Shown: one piece after another, positions 1 to 8,006 of the stretch
Numbering within the stretch: position 1 is the first letter of the stretch
Layout of the letters: each line of letters begins with the position of its first letter
Source: Microvirga sp. Mcv34
GTDB taxonomy: Bacteria; Pseudomonadota; Alphaproteobacteria; Rhizobiales; Beijerinckiaceae
Assembly (NCBI RefSeq): GCF_024519725.1
Contig: NZ_JALJRK010000051.1
Span: forward strand, 1-36,778
Length of the DNA stretch: 36,778 nucleotides
Direction: 5' to 3'
Notes under the pieces: generated by a model
Databases searched by the model: none
Seen by the model: the letters and a program-made list of their open reading frames with translations, nothing else
What the model was told of the DNA's origin: nothing
Position numbers and translations under genes: made by a program

Positions 1-440
1 ACATGACTGGATCATCCCGCTCCGGTGAAGCGCTCCGCTGTCATCCCCGGCGCACCCAGTACGGGAAGGGGATCCACGATCAAGCGAGCCGCCATGGTTT
101 CCCTTCCCCTCCGATGGCTCTGCCATCTCCGGACGGGAATGACACCTGCGCCATGAGGGGCGGCCATCCCGATCCGGAAAGGCTTGGCGCTTCACTCCAT
201 CGGGATCACCGGCACGGTCCCCGGATCAAGTCCGGGGAGGTGATGACGGCGCGGGCGTCATCCCGGGGCCGCGTCGGCGGGATCTGCGACCCAGGACCGG
301 CAACGGTGCGGGATCAGACCCGACGCACCTCGATGTGCCGGGCAACCACATTCCCGCCGTCCGGGACCCCTATGATCGCGGGATCGAGGCTCATTCCGCC
401 TTGACCTGAGGCGCGCGATCCACCATGAGGGTTTGCAAGG
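1..440. repeat. Non-coding intergenic stretch with scattered repeat words upstream of purA
   Basis: I see no gene here. The stretch holds several related words in both orientations (TCATCCC near 13, 43 and 256; GGGAATGACA near 134; several GGATC and TCCGG words), which is the look of mosaic intergenic palindromic repeats common between genes of Methylobacteriaceae and their relatives. The open frame crossing it has low-complexity arginine/proline-rich translation and no homologous appearance. Repeat family membership is not established. Confidence 0.35.
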
Positions 441-449
441 TTTTTGACC

Positions 450-477
450 AACCCTGGCCTTGCGCCAGGGTTTTTTT
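450..477 (+). terminator. Rho-independent terminator upstream of purA
   Basis: An 8-bp inverted repeat (AACCCTGG at 450-457, CCAGGGTT at 465-472) with a 7-base loop is followed by a run of seven T (471-477). It would end a transcript entering from a gene to the left of the window and sits 16 bases before the purA start, so an attenuating role on purA is also possible but not shown. Confidence 0.75.
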
Positions 478-493
478 ATGTGAGGCTTGAGCG

Positions 494-1786
494 ATGGCGA
501 ACGTGGTTGTCGTGGGCGCCCAGTGGGGCGACGAAGGCAAGGGAAAGATCGTCGATTGGTTGTCCGAACAGGCGGACGTGGTCGTGCGATTCCAGGGCGG
601 GCACAATGCCGGCCATACCCTCGTGATCGGCGACAAGGTCTATAAGCTGTCGCTGCTTCCCTCCGGCGTCGTGCGTCCGGGCAAGCTCTCCGTCATCGGC
701 AACGGCGTCGTGCTCGATCCGCATGCGCTCGCCGGCGAGGTGGAGCGGTTGACGGAGCAGGGCGTCTCGATCACCCGCGACAACCTGCGCGTGGCCGAGA
801 ACGCCACGCTGATTCTCTCGATCCACCGCGAGCTCGATGCGCTTCGCGAAAGCGGCAGCGCCGGCACGAAGATTGGCACCACCAAGCGCGGCATCGGCCC
901 GGCTTACGAGGACAAGGTCGGCCGCCGCGCCATCCGCCTCATGGACCTCGCCGATCTCTCGGCCCTGCGGGACAAGATCGAGCGTCTCCTCACCCATCAC
1001 AACGCGCTTCGCCGCGGCTTCGGCCTCGACGAGTTCGGCGTTGATGCAATCTACGAGGAGCTTGCCTCCATCGCCCCGAAGGTGCTGCCCTACATGGACG
1101 CCGTGTGGCGCCTGCTCGACGACGAGCGCCGGGCCGGCAAGCGCATCCTGTTCGAAGGCGCGCAAGGCGCGCTGCTCGATGTGGATCACGGCACCTATCC
1201 CTTCGTCACCTCGTCCAACACGGTCGCCGGGCAGGCGGCGACCGGCTCGGGCCTCGGCCCGGGCGGCGTCGGCTACGTGCTCGGCATCGCCAAGGCCTAC
1301 ACGACCCGCGTGGGCGAGGGGCCGTTCCCGACCGAGCTGTTCGACGAGATCGGCGAGCTGATCGGCCAGAAGGGCAAGGAATTCGGCGTGGTGACGGGCC
1401 GCAAGCGTCGCTGCGGCTGGTTCGACGCCACGCTCGTGCGCCAGACCGTGCGCACCTCCGGCATCGACGGCATCGCGCTCACCAAGCTCGACATCCTCGA
1501 CGGCTTCGAGACCATCAAGATCGGCACCGGCTACAGGCTCGACGGCGAAACCATCGATTACTTCCCGGCGAGCCAGGGAGCCCAGGCGCGCGTCGAGCCG
1601 ATCTACGAGGAGATCGAAGGCTGGAGCGGCTCGACCGCGGGAGCACGCTCCTGGGCCGACCTGCCGGCGCAGGCCATCAAGTATGTCCGCCGCATCGAGG
1701 AGCTGATCGGGGCGCCGGTCGCCGTGCTCTCCACCTCGCCGGAGCGTGACGACACAATCCTCATGAAGAACCCCTTTGAGGGTTGA
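494..1786 (+). CDS. purA: Adenylosuccinate synthetase
   Basis: Cytosolic enzyme of purine synthesis that joins IMP and aspartate using GTP to give adenylosuccinate, the first committed step to AMP. The 430-residue product has the normal family length. Visible signatures are the GDEGKGK phosphate loop at residues 12-18 including the catalytic Asp13, the GGHNAGHT segment with the catalytic His41, [11 protein letters not shown] near residue 130, and [14 protein letters not shown] in the C-terminal half. The ATG at 494 lies just after a terminator hairpin and gives the conserved [18 protein letters not shown] start. The next gene on the same strand starts 35 bases downstream, so the two may share a transcript. 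It is a housekeeping gene with the GC-rich codon use of the core genome. Confidence 0.98.
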   Translation: MANVVVVGAQWGDEGKGKIVDWLSEQADVVVRFQGGHNAGHTLVIGDKVYKLSLLPSGVVRPGKLSVIGNGVVLDPHALAGEVERLTEQGVSITRDNLRVAENATLILSIHRELDALRESGSAGTKIGTTKRGIGPAYEDKVGRRAIRLMDLADLSALRDKIERLLTHHNALRRGFGLDEFGVDAIYEELASIAPKVLPYMDAVWRLLDDERRAGKRILFEGAQGALLDVDHGTYPFVTSSNTVAGQAATGSGLGPGGVGYVLGIAKAYTTRVGEGPFPTELFDEIGELIGQKGKEFGVVTGRKRRCGWFDATLVRQTVRTSGIDGIALTKLDILDGFETIKIGTGYRLDGETIDYFPASQGAQARVEPIYEEIEGWSGSTAGARSWADLPAQAIKYVRRIEELIGAPVAVLSTSPERDDTILMKNPFEG

Positions 1787-1820
1787 CGGCGGAGCCACGG
1801 CGGGTCATTCCCTGAGAGAA

Positions 1821-3014
1821 ATGGCAGATTATTACCCTCTCATCGCAAGAGCCGTCGAAGGCTTGCCCGAACAGAACGCCGACAAGCGGCGCGCCGTCTA
1901 CGAGCGCGCCCGCACGGCCCTGATCGCGCAGCTGCGTTCCCTCAATCCGCCTCTGAGCGAGGCGGAGATCCAGCAGGAGAGCCGTTCCCTCGACGACGCC
2001 ATCAGCCGCGTCGAGGCGGATTACAATGCCCCGCCGGCCGGTTTCGATGCCGACGCGTTCTCCAACATGCTGGCCGACGATCAGCCAACCTCTGCGGGTT
2101 CCCGGAGCGCCGGCTCGGTCCATGGCCTGCGCGCCCCCGCGCCCAAAGCTGCCCCGGAGGAAGAAGTCGAAGAGACCTATGCCGAGCCTGCGGTGGCGCG
2201 TCCCAAGATCGACAGCCGGCCCCATCCGGCCATGCAGAGCAAGGGGCGGACGCGGACCATCATCTTCGGATCGGTGCTGGCCCTCGTGATCGCGGCCATC
2301 GCGGCCTTCGCCTTCCTGTGGCGCGACAAGCCGGAAAACCTCGCTCCCGAAATGCCCGTCGCCGAGGCGCCGCAGCAGCCGGCTCCCCCGGCGGATGCCA
2401 AGATCAACGAGCGTGTCGGCGGCCAGGCTCCTCCCGCGACCGCGCCCGCCACGGCGCCCCGGCAAGAGGCGGGCACGGTGCAGCGCGCGGTCTTCTACGA
2501 GGAGGATCCGACCAATCCGCAGACCCCGAAGGCGCTGGTCGGTCGCGTCACCTGGCGCCTGGAGGACGTGAATCCGGGCCAGGGCCAGCCGCTCGAGAAA
2601 GCGGTCAGTGCGCTGATCGAGGTGCCCGATGCCGGGCTCACCATGCGCATGGTCCTGAGGCGCAACCTCGACACCACGCTGCCCGCCTCGCACACGGTCG
2701 AACTCACCTTCACCACCCGCCAAGGCGATGCGAACCGTGTCATCCGGGACGTGGGCTTGCTGCAGTTCAAGGATGAGGAAGCCGCCCGCGGAACGCCCGT
2801 GGCTGGACTGCCGGTGCCCGTGCGCGAGAACCTGTTCCTGATCGGTCTGTCGAACCTGCAGGTCGACATCGCGCGCAACACCCAGCTGTTCGTGCGCCGC
2901 AACTGGATCGACCTGCCGGTCCGCATGGCCTCCGGCCAACGGGCTATCCTGAGCTTCGAGAAGGGCGGATCCGGTACCCAGATCCTCAACGATGCCTTCA
3001 ATCAGTGGCAATAG
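1821..3014 (+). CDS. Conserved hypothetical membrane-anchored protein
   Basis: The product is about 397 residues from the ATG at 1821, which is preceded by GAGAGA and starts MADYYPLIARAVEGL. An upstream TTG in frame (1776) overlaps purA and is less likely. The N-terminal ~70 residues are helical and charged, and residues 70-140 are low-complexity and Pro/Ala-rich. One hydrophobic segment (about 147-168) is followed by a Pro/Ala linker and a C-terminal globular part of about 190 residues, which by topology may lie in the periplasm. I recognise no enzyme motif. Proteins of this layout are commonly found between purA and rpoH in Rhizobiales, which supports it being a real core gene. The function is unknown. 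Confidence 0.85.
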   Translation: MADYYPLIARAVEGLPEQNADKRRAVYERARTALIAQLRSLNPPLSEAEIQQESRSLDDAISRVEADYNAPPAGFDADAFSNMLADDQPTSAGSRSAGSVHGLRAPAPKAAPEEEVEETYAEPAVARPKIDSRPHPAMQSKGRTRTIIFGSVLALVIAAIAAFAFLWRDKPENLAPEMPVAEAPQQPAPPADAKINERVGGQAPPATAPATAPRQEAGTVQRAVFYEEDPTNPQTPKALVGRVTWRLEDVNPGQGQPLEKAVSALIEVPDAGLTMRMVLRRNLDTTLPASHTVELTFTTRQGDANRVIRDVGLLQFKDEEAARGTPVAGLPVPVRENLFLIGLSNLQVDIARNTQLFVRRNWIDLPVRMASGQRAILSFEKGGSGTQILNDAFNQWQ

Positions 3015-3033
3015 GCAGACCCGTCATCGACAA

Positions 3034-3066
3034 CAAAAAAGCCGCGCTGGATGCGCGGCTTTTTTA
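3034..3066. terminator. Bidirectional terminator between the hypothetical gene and rpoH
   Basis: A perfect 7-bp stem (GCCGCGC at 3041-3047, GCGCGGC at 3053-3059) with a 5-base loop is flanked by an A-run on the left (3035-3040) and a T-run on the right (3060-3065). It can therefore terminate transcripts from both sides. It lies between the convergent genes ending at 3014 and 3090. Confidence 0.85.
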
Positions 3067-3089
3067 ATGGCCCAGAGGCCGTCCGAGGT

Positions 3090-3980
3090 TTAAGCCTCGG
3101 CCGACGAGGTCTCGATCTGGGTCAGGTTCTTCTTGACCGCTTCCTGCACCTTCTCGAAGGCCCTGACCTCGATCTGGCGGACCCGTTCACGGGACACGCC
3201 GAACTCGGTGGAGAGCTCTTCGAGGGTGATCGGATCGTCCGACAGGCGGCGCGCCTCGAAGATGCGACGCTCGCGCGGATTGAGCACGGAGAGCGCTGAG
3301 CGGAGAGCGGTCAGACGGTTCTGGCCTTCCTCCTCTTCGACGAGCACCTGCTCCTGGCTCTGGCTGTTGTCGACCAGCCAATCCTGCCATTCGCCGCCGC
3401 CTTCGCCTTCGTCGCGCAGGGGAGCGTTGAGAGACGAGTCGCCGCCAAGACGGCGGTTCATGTCCACCACGTCCTGCTCGGTCACGCCGAGCTGCGTGGC
3501 GATCTGCTTCACGTGCTCGGGGCGCAGATCGCCTTCCTCGAACGCGGAGATGCGGCCCTTCGCCTTGCGCAGGTTGAAAAACAGTTTCTTCTGGTTGGCC
3601 GTGGTGCCCATCTTCACGAGGGACCATGACCGCAGAATGTACTCTTGAATGGCGGCCTTGATCCACCACATGGCATATGTGGCGAGGCGGAAACCCTTGT
3701 CGGGCTCGAAGCGCTTGACGGCCTGCATGAGGCCGACATTGCCTTCCGACACGACCTCGCCGATCGGCAGACCGTAGCCGCGATAGCCCATGGCGATCTT
3801 GGCGACGAGGCGCAGATGTGATGTCACGAGCTTATGGGCCGCTTCGCGATCTCCATGCTCGCGCCAGCGTTTGGCGAGCATGTATTCCTCATGCGGCTCA
3901 AGCATGGGGAAGCGACGGATCTCGTCGAGATAGCGCGAAAGGCCCCCTTCATTGGCAAGCACCGGAAGCGCTGTAGCCAT
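3090..3980 (-). CDS. rpoH: RNA polymerase heat-shock sigma factor sigma-32
   Basis: Alternative sigma factor that directs RNA polymerase to heat-shock promoters. The 296-residue protein starts at the ATG at 3980 because a full AGGAGG ribosome binding site lies just upstream on the minus strand; a longer frame reaching 4037 lacks this. The sequence shows sigma-70 region 2 (EVVSEGNVGLMQAVKRFEP, TYAMWWIKAAIQEYILRSW), the RpoH box QKKLFFNLR that separates RpoH from housekeeping sigma factors, and a region 4.2 helix-turn-helix (EELSTEFGVSRERVRQIEV). It lies 186 bases downstream of the pseudouridine synthase gene on the same strand, an order common in alphaproteobacteria. The gap holds an AT-rich TATATA word around 4055-4062 that could belong to its own promoter, but I cannot define a convincing -35. 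Confidence 0.96.
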   Translation of the reverse strand: MATALPVLANEGGLSRYLDEIRRFPMLEPHEEYMLAKRWREHGDREAAHKLVTSHLRLVAKIAMGYRGYGLPIGEVVSEGNVGLMQAVKRFEPDKGFRLATYAMWWIKAAIQEYILRSWSLVKMGTTANQKKLFFNLRKAKGRISAFEEGDLRPEHVKQIATQLGVTEQDVVDMNRRLGGDSSLNAPLRDEGEGGGEWQDWLVDNSQSQEQVLVEEEEGQNRLTALRSALSVLNPRERRIFEARRLSDDPITLEELSTEFGVSRERVRQIEVRAFEKVQEAVKKNLTQIETSSAEA

Positions 3981-4166
3981 CTTTTCTCCTCCTTTGGCTC
4001 CCTCACCACGAGGCAAGCCTGTGGCAGCCCCCTCCACGGCTGGCCGCCCTGCTCCCTATATAATCGGTTCAACCGTGTCCGAATAGAGGCGTCAGGCTTC
4101 AAGACGTGGTGAACGCTCCAGAGTCGCAAGGGTGCCCGCGAGATCCAATTTTGCGACCGATTGACG

Positions 4167-5165
4167 CTAAATCGGCGCCCTCAGGGCCTCGAGAAGCTTG
4201 GCCATGTCCTGGGGCAGGGGGCTCTCGAAGCGCAGGAATTCCCCGCTGCGCGGATGCTCGAAGCCGAGGATCGCGGCATGCAGCGCCTGCCGGCCGAGGG
4301 CGCTCAGCGCATCTTTCTGAGGCTCCGACAGGCGGTTCGCCTTGGTCTTGAAGCCGGACCCGTAGGTCGCGTCACCGAGGAGCGGATGGCCGAGATGGGC
4401 CATATGAACCCGGATCTGGTGTGTGCGCCCCGTTTCCAGCTCGCATCGCACCAAGCTCGCGATCGGCTCCCTTGGGGGCAGGCCTTCCAGAACTTCGTAA
4501 TGGGTGATGGCATAGCGGCCGCGATCCTCGCCCACCACCACGATCTTTTCCCGGTTGTGCGTGCTGCGGGCGAGCGCCGCCTCGACGGTCCCCCGCCGCC
4601 GCTCAGGCACACCCCATAGGATCGCCAAGTAGGCGCGCTCCAGGGGCCCGGTTCGGCCGTGGTCGGCGAACTGCGCCGCTAGGGCCTGATGGGCAAGGTC
4701 GTTCTTGGCGACCACCAGGAGCCCGGACGTGTCCTTGTCGAGGCGGTGGACGATGCCCGGCCGCTTCACGCCGCCGATCCCCGACAGGCTCTCTCCGCAA
4801 TGGGCGATGAGGGCGTTCACCAGGGTGCCGGAATCGTGACCCGCCGCCGGATGCACCACGAGACCCGCCGGCTTGTCGATGACGATCACATCGTCGTCCT
4901 CATAGACGGTAGTGAGATCGATGGCCTCGCCGGCGGGCTCGGCCGGGACGGCTGGCGGTACCGTCAGGGCGATCCGGACGCCGCCGCCGACCTTGCGGTT
5001 CGGATCGACGACCGGTGCACCATCGACGGTAACCTGTCCGTCGCGGATGAGCGCCTGCAGGCGGCTTCTCGACAGGTCACCCTGCAGGCCCGCCAGTACT
5101 CGATCCAGCCGTTCGACCGGCCTCTCGTCATCCAAAAGCCATTCCTGGCGCGTCGCGTCGTTCAC
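4167..5165 (-). CDS. rluD: RluA-family 23S rRNA pseudouridine synthase (RluD type)
   Basis: Isomerises specific uridines of large-subunit rRNA to pseudouridine. The 332-residue protein has an N-terminal S4 RNA-binding domain (about residues 15-70, SRSRLQALIRDGQVTVDG) and the RluA catalytic domain with IDKPAGLVVHPAAGH near 96-110 and the HRLDKDTSGLLVVAK motif containing the catalytic Asp143. Length and the S4 domain fit RluD, which modifies helix 69, but the RluC and RluD branches cannot be separated surely by eye. The place directly upstream of rpoH is common in alphaproteobacteria and supports RluD. Confidence 0.9.
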   Translation of the reverse strand: MNDATRQEWLLDDERPVERLDRVLAGLQGDLSRSRLQALIRDGQVTVDGAPVVDPNRKVGGGVRIALTVPPAVPAEPAGEAIDLTTVYEDDDVIVIDKPAGLVVHPAAGHDSGTLVNALIAHCGESLSGIGGVKRPGIVHRLDKDTSGLLVVAKNDLAHQALAAQFADHGRTGPLERAYLAILWGVPERRRGTVEAALARSTHNREKIVVVGEDRGRYAITHYEVLEGLPPREPIASLVRCELETGRTHQIRVHMAHLGHPLLGDATYGSGFKTKANRLSEPQKDALSALGRQALHAAILGFEHPRSGEFLRFESPLPQDMAKLLEALRAPI

Positions 5166-5212
5166 CGCATCCTCATTTTACCTGGGCCGTTCGCTTTTTT
5201 CAGCAAAAGGAC

Positions 5213-5241
5213 TTGAAGGCATCCCGCAGGGTGGTTATACG
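5213..5241 (+). promoter_or_regulatory. Sigma-70-type promoter of the tRNA-Glu locus
   Basis: TTGAAG (5213-5218) and TATACG (5236-5241) are separated by exactly 17 bases, and the predicted start of transcription falls about 12-14 bases before the first tRNA-like sequence at 5261. This is the expected layout of a tRNA promoter, but the sequence right behind it is the broken tRNA half rather than the intact tRNA. Confidence 0.6.
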
Positions 5242-5260
5242 AACGGCCTCCACCTTGCTA

Positions 5261-5289
5261 GCTCCCTTCGTCTAGCGGTCTAGGACGTC
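5261..5289 (+). repeat. Duplicated 5' half of tRNA-Glu (direct repeat, left copy)
   Basis: These 29 bases are identical to 5459-5487, the acceptor 5' strand, D-arm and first bases of the anticodon stem of the intact tRNA-Glu. The match ends sharply at 5289/5290. After that the sequence has only a weak reminder of a tRNA (GGTTCGAG at 5329-5336) and cannot fold into the rest of the cloverleaf. It is best read as an attachment-site-like scar or a broken tRNA copy. Confidence 0.8.
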
Positions 5290-5458
5290 AGGACCCCCCT
5301 CCAACCCTACCACGCGAGTGGTGCTAAGGGTTCGAGAGTGGTAGGCCTACCAAACAAGCTCAGGAATGAGCGCGGTGGTAGGTTTTCTGTTCGGGGCCAC
5401 TAGGCAGGAGGGAAAACAGCTGGTAATAGGTCATACGAGTAGGTAATGTAACAAAGTT
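5290..5458. other. Structured 169-base insert between the tRNA-Glu half and the intact tRNA
   Basis: The segment has no coding capacity but contains a family of related inverted words: CCTACCAC (5306-5313), GTGGT (5318-5322), GTGGTAGG (5338-5345) and again GTGGTAGG (5375-5382). CCAC-type and GTGG-type arms can pair around a GCGA tetraloop (5314-5317), and 5339-5352 is a perfect 14-base palindrome. It is flanked by 29-base direct repeats of the tRNA 5' half. It may be a miniature or decayed integrated element. Confidence 0.55.
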
Positions 5459-5534
5459 GCTCCCTTCGTCTAGCGGTCTAGGACGTCGCCCTCTCACGGC
5501 GAAAACAGGGGTTCGAGTCCCCTAGGGAGCGCCA
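5459..5534 (+). tRNA. trnE: tRNA-Glu (anticodon CUC)
   Basis: A complete 76-base cloverleaf. Acceptor strands GCTCCCT (5459-5465) and AGGGAGC (5524-5530) pair perfectly. The D-arm, an anticodon stem TCGCC/GGCGA with loop CTCTCAC and anticodon CTC at 5493-5495, and a T-arm AGGGG-TTCGAGT-CCCCT are all present. Discriminator G5531 is followed by genome-encoded CCA (5532-5534). Its nearest convincing promoter lies upstream of the broken copy at 5213-5241, so it may be processed from a longer transcript. tRNA genes of this kind are usual entry points for integrating islands, and accessory DNA starts right after it. Confidence 0.97.
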
Positions 5535-5550
5535 AAGGTTTCAAGGAGTT

Positions 5551-5577
5551 AGCCCCGCCCGACGCGGGGCTTTTGTA
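5551..5577 (+). terminator. Terminator of tRNA-Glu
   Basis: The stem AGCCCCGC (5551-5558) and GCGGGGCT (5564-5571) has a 5-base loop and is followed by a T-rich tail (TTTTGTATTTTTG). It is in the right place to end the tRNA transcript, 17 bases after its 3' end. Confidence 0.85.
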
Positions 5578-5665
5578 TTTTTGTCCTAGATTTTGTCGAG
5601 AATACAGGGGGCGTCCGTAGTCATTTGGACCCTGTTCCCTGGGTGGGCGTGATCACAAGGAACGA

Positions 5666-6820
5666 ATGATTTTCGATGGTAGGCCACGTACGCGAGAGGC
5701 GCGCGCTCGCGCAGGCGAGTCTCATTTCGCTTACATTGACCAATCCGCGCGACCGGAGGCGGCACGCATCCGCGCCCTCCTGAATGCTATGGCTGAGCGT
5801 TACCCTGCGGCCGAACGAGACGCTCTCGTTGCCCGCATTCGGACCGAGCGCTCGCACGTCGAGGCTGTTTTCGAACTGTTCGTTCACGAATGGTGTCTGC
5901 GCGCCGGTATGCGCGTTGTCGCAGTTGAGCCGGCCGTGCCGGGCACAGGACGTAGACCAGACTTTCTCGTCGAGGCTAACGGAACACCTTTCTACCTTGA
6001 ATGTGCTGTAGCGCGTGGAGAATCCGATGCCGATGCTGCGGTCCGCTCTCGGCGCGAAGACGTGCTGCGCGCGATTGACGCGATCAACTCGCCCGATTTC
6101 CTTTTAGGGGTGGAGGTGGAAGGGGCACCGGAAAATCCGGTCCGCGTGCGTGCTCTTACCGATCGGATTGTGCGCTGGCTCGGCGGACTCGACCATGCAG
6201 CTATCGCAGCTGCTCATCCGGACGAAGTTCCACTATATGAGGACCACCTCGAGGGCATGCTGCTGAGCCTGCGTCCTATCGCGCGCCAAGGCACCCGCGG
6301 AGACGGTGCCGGTCGGGCCACAGGCATTCTGTCGGATGGAATCCGCACGGCTGCACCTTGGGTTACCATCCGAGAGCCGCTTATCCGTAAGGCAGGGCAC
6401 TATGGGACTCCAGAACTTCCTCTGGTTGTGGCGCTCAACATGCTCGATCGTGATGCCCGCTTGGAGCATGCCATCGAGGGCCTGTACGGAACTGAGGCTT
6501 GGGAGGAATACATGCATGGCGGCGGCCGACCGATCCGCCTGCCCGATGGCGTCTGGAACGGACCAAGGGGCCCGCAGTGCACTAGACTCAGCGCGGTTCT
6601 CATTGCTGACCGGCTTGGGCCTTGGACACTCGGCCAGCGTAATGCGATGTTTGTCGAGAATCTCTGGGCGGCACGTTCGGCTCACGTCATCGACTTTCGG
6701 GTTATGGCATGGCGGCGCGACGGCGAAAGTTTGCGGCGTCAGGATGGCATAAGCCTCCAGGAAATATTCGACGTCCCGGCAGGGTGGCCAGAAAGGGGAG
6801 GGGCCCCCACTGATCCGTGA
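5666..6820 (+). CDS. Hypothetical protein with a PD-(D/E)xK-like nuclease core
   Basis: The product is 384 residues from the ATG at 5666 (AAGGA five to nine bases upstream). It is not recognised as a named family. The region at residues 66-116 looks like the core of a restriction-endonuclease-like fold: a conserved Glu70 in VFELFVHEW, RRPDFLVE with Pro98-Asp99, and FYLECAVA with Glu112. The usual catalytic lysine of the ExK element is Ala114, so activity is doubtful or the lysine comes from elsewhere. No membrane segment is seen. It is the first gene after tRNA-Glu and stands alone on plus, facing the minus-strand zinc-ribbon gene. It is probably island cargo; a defence or DNA-processing role is inference. 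Confidence 0.75.
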   Translation: MIFDGRPRTREARARAGESHFAYIDQSARPEAARIRALLNAMAERYPAAERDALVARIRTERSHVEAVFELFVHEWCLRAGMRVVAVEPAVPGTGRRPDFLVEANGTPFYLECAVARGESDADAAVRSRREDVLRAIDAINSPDFLLGVEVEGAPENPVRVRALTDRIVRWLGGLDHAAIAAAHPDEVPLYEDHLEGMLLSLRPIARQGTRGDGAGRATGILSDGIRTAAPWVTIREPLIRKAGHYGTPELPLVVALNMLDRDARLEHAIEGLYGTEAWEEYMHGGGRPIRLPDGVWNGPRGPQCTRLSAVLIADRLGPWTLGQRNAMFVENLWAARSAHVIDFRVMAWRRDGESLRRQDGISLQEIFDVPAGWPERGGAPTDP

Positions 6821-7074
6821 CCATAGCCGAGAGCCCACGCAGGATCAGCCAGCCAGGCTCTTCAATCGATTGGTGACCATAGGAGCGAAGCTCGGCCAGA
6901 AACGCCCCTGATCAGACAGGAGACGGAACCGGCATCCGCCTCCTACCGCTGCTTTGTATCAAGGGCGCAAGAAGAAGTCCCGCACCTGCAGACGTCCTCG
7001 TCTGCGTGGCCTCGTGGTCGCATGCCCAGCGGATCCTCTGCTCCAATGCTCTTGAGGGCTGCGTCAGCCCCTAT

Positions 7075-7536
7075 CTACTGGACAAGTCTGCGGAACCTCG
7101 TGCTATCTTCGGCTAACGTACCTGCATCATAGCACGGCGACGGGTCGATCTCCGAGGGCGGTATCTGCGGTTCGTCGAGTTTGCATACCCATGAGTAGCA
7201 GTGCCGCGCTTCTTCCTCTCCGAAGGCGTCAAGAACATCGTCGATCAGAACACGGCGCATGTGTTCAATCACCATATGAGCGTCGTCTGGCGAGATCTCT
7301 TCGTCAGCAAGGGAACGTAGTGCCATCATCTCAAAGTCCTCGAACTGCCGCCGTCGGCCCTGGAGGAACTCTCCTCGCGTAGGCTCCTCCCCCTCTATCA
7401 GGTTCTCGGCTCTACAGCGCAGGCAGCGACCGCCAGTTCCGTTCGCCGCAACGGGTTGCTTTAGCGCTGTGGCTAGCCCATGCCAGCTGCAGCGATTGCA
7501 GGTAATATAGATAAAATGATCGGCTTGGTTTGACAT
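7075..7536 (-). CDS. Small zinc-ribbon hypothetical protein
   Basis: The product is about 153 residues from the ATG at 7536; a longer start at 7578 adds 14 residues (MNNYLYKQERRHRY) and cannot be excluded, as neither has a strong ribosome binding site. The N-terminus carries two CxxC knuckles (CNRC at about 13-16 and CLRC near 38-41 in the short form), a zinc-ribbon pattern. The C-terminal part is acidic and helical (EISPDDAHMVIEHMRRVLIDDVLDAFGEEEAR). The upstream DNA is notably AT-rich, with TTGAAT and ATAATT words 17 bases apart on the minus strand near 7570-7600 that could be its promoter. Function is unknown; DNA or RNA binding is plausible. It sits just before the Mokosh genes in the opposite direction. 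Confidence 0.65.
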   Translation of the reverse strand: MSNQADHFIYITCNRCSWHGLATALKQPVAANGTGGRCLRCRAENLIEGEEPTRGEFLQGRRRQFEDFEMMALRSLADEEISPDDAHMVIEHMRRVLIDDVLDAFGEEEARHCYSWVCKLDEPQIPPSEIDPSPCYDAGTLAEDSTRFRRLVQ

Positions 7537-8006
7537 GTATCTATGTCGCCGTTCTTGCTTATAAAGATAATTATTCATGCAGAATAGTGCTATTCAACAC
7601 TTTACTTAGACAATTGACATATGATTGCCGAGAACATTTTTTACTTTGATGTAGCTCGGGTTATGTGTATCAAAATTATTACATTTGATTGATCGCATGA
7701 TATGCCAGTTTGCTCGACAAGTGCATTCCCGAGAACAATCATTAGCATGTCGTCGATATTTTCGAGCGGGATATGTTGGTGCTGCTTGCACAGACTACAG
7801 CGACGAAGCGGCAGGTACGAAGTATCCTAGGTAGATACCTCCCTGTTCTGTTTGTGCAGATCGTGATCAGCACTGGTCTCCAGACAACAATGCCGTCTAT
7901 CTGTGGATACCGGTTCCCGACCGTGCTGTGATTAGGAGATGTGACAGATTTCCTCTTCCGTCCACCTCAATGTCTTGTATTGATGATCAAATCGGGGAGG
8001 GCGAGA
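7537..8006. other. AT-rich intergenic region before the Mokosh operon
   Basis: This divergent spacer separates the zinc-ribbon gene from mkoA and must hold promoters for both. Positions about 7550-7700 are clearly richer in A/T than any neighbour. A TTGACA word is at 7614-7619, but its T-rich partner 17 bases on is not a good -10. The short minus frame 7606-7791 has no support. No terminator or repeat was identified. Confidence 0.4.

Noticed and set aside
476..1798. 440-codon open frame antisense to purA
   Set aside because: It mirrors a highly conserved gene in GC-rich DNA, has low-complexity Ala/Arg/Asp/Leu translation and no motif; shadow frame.
1761..3011. 416-codon frame antisense to the hypothetical membrane protein
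   Set aside because: Arg/Gly-rich translation produced by GC-skewed codons of the plus-strand gene; no start signal or homologous look.
5261..5352. Possible second complete tRNA at the first repeat
   Set aside because: After base 5289 the anticodon stem, T-arm and 3' acceptor strand cannot pair as in a tRNA, so only a 5' fragment is claimed.
7056..7070. GGGCTG/CAGCCC hairpin between the convergent genes near 7075
   Set aside because: No T-run on either strand, so terminator function is not supported.
7606..7791. 61-codon minus frame with several cysteines
   Set aside because: No ribosome binding site, AT-rich spacer, no recognisable pattern; not supported as a gene.
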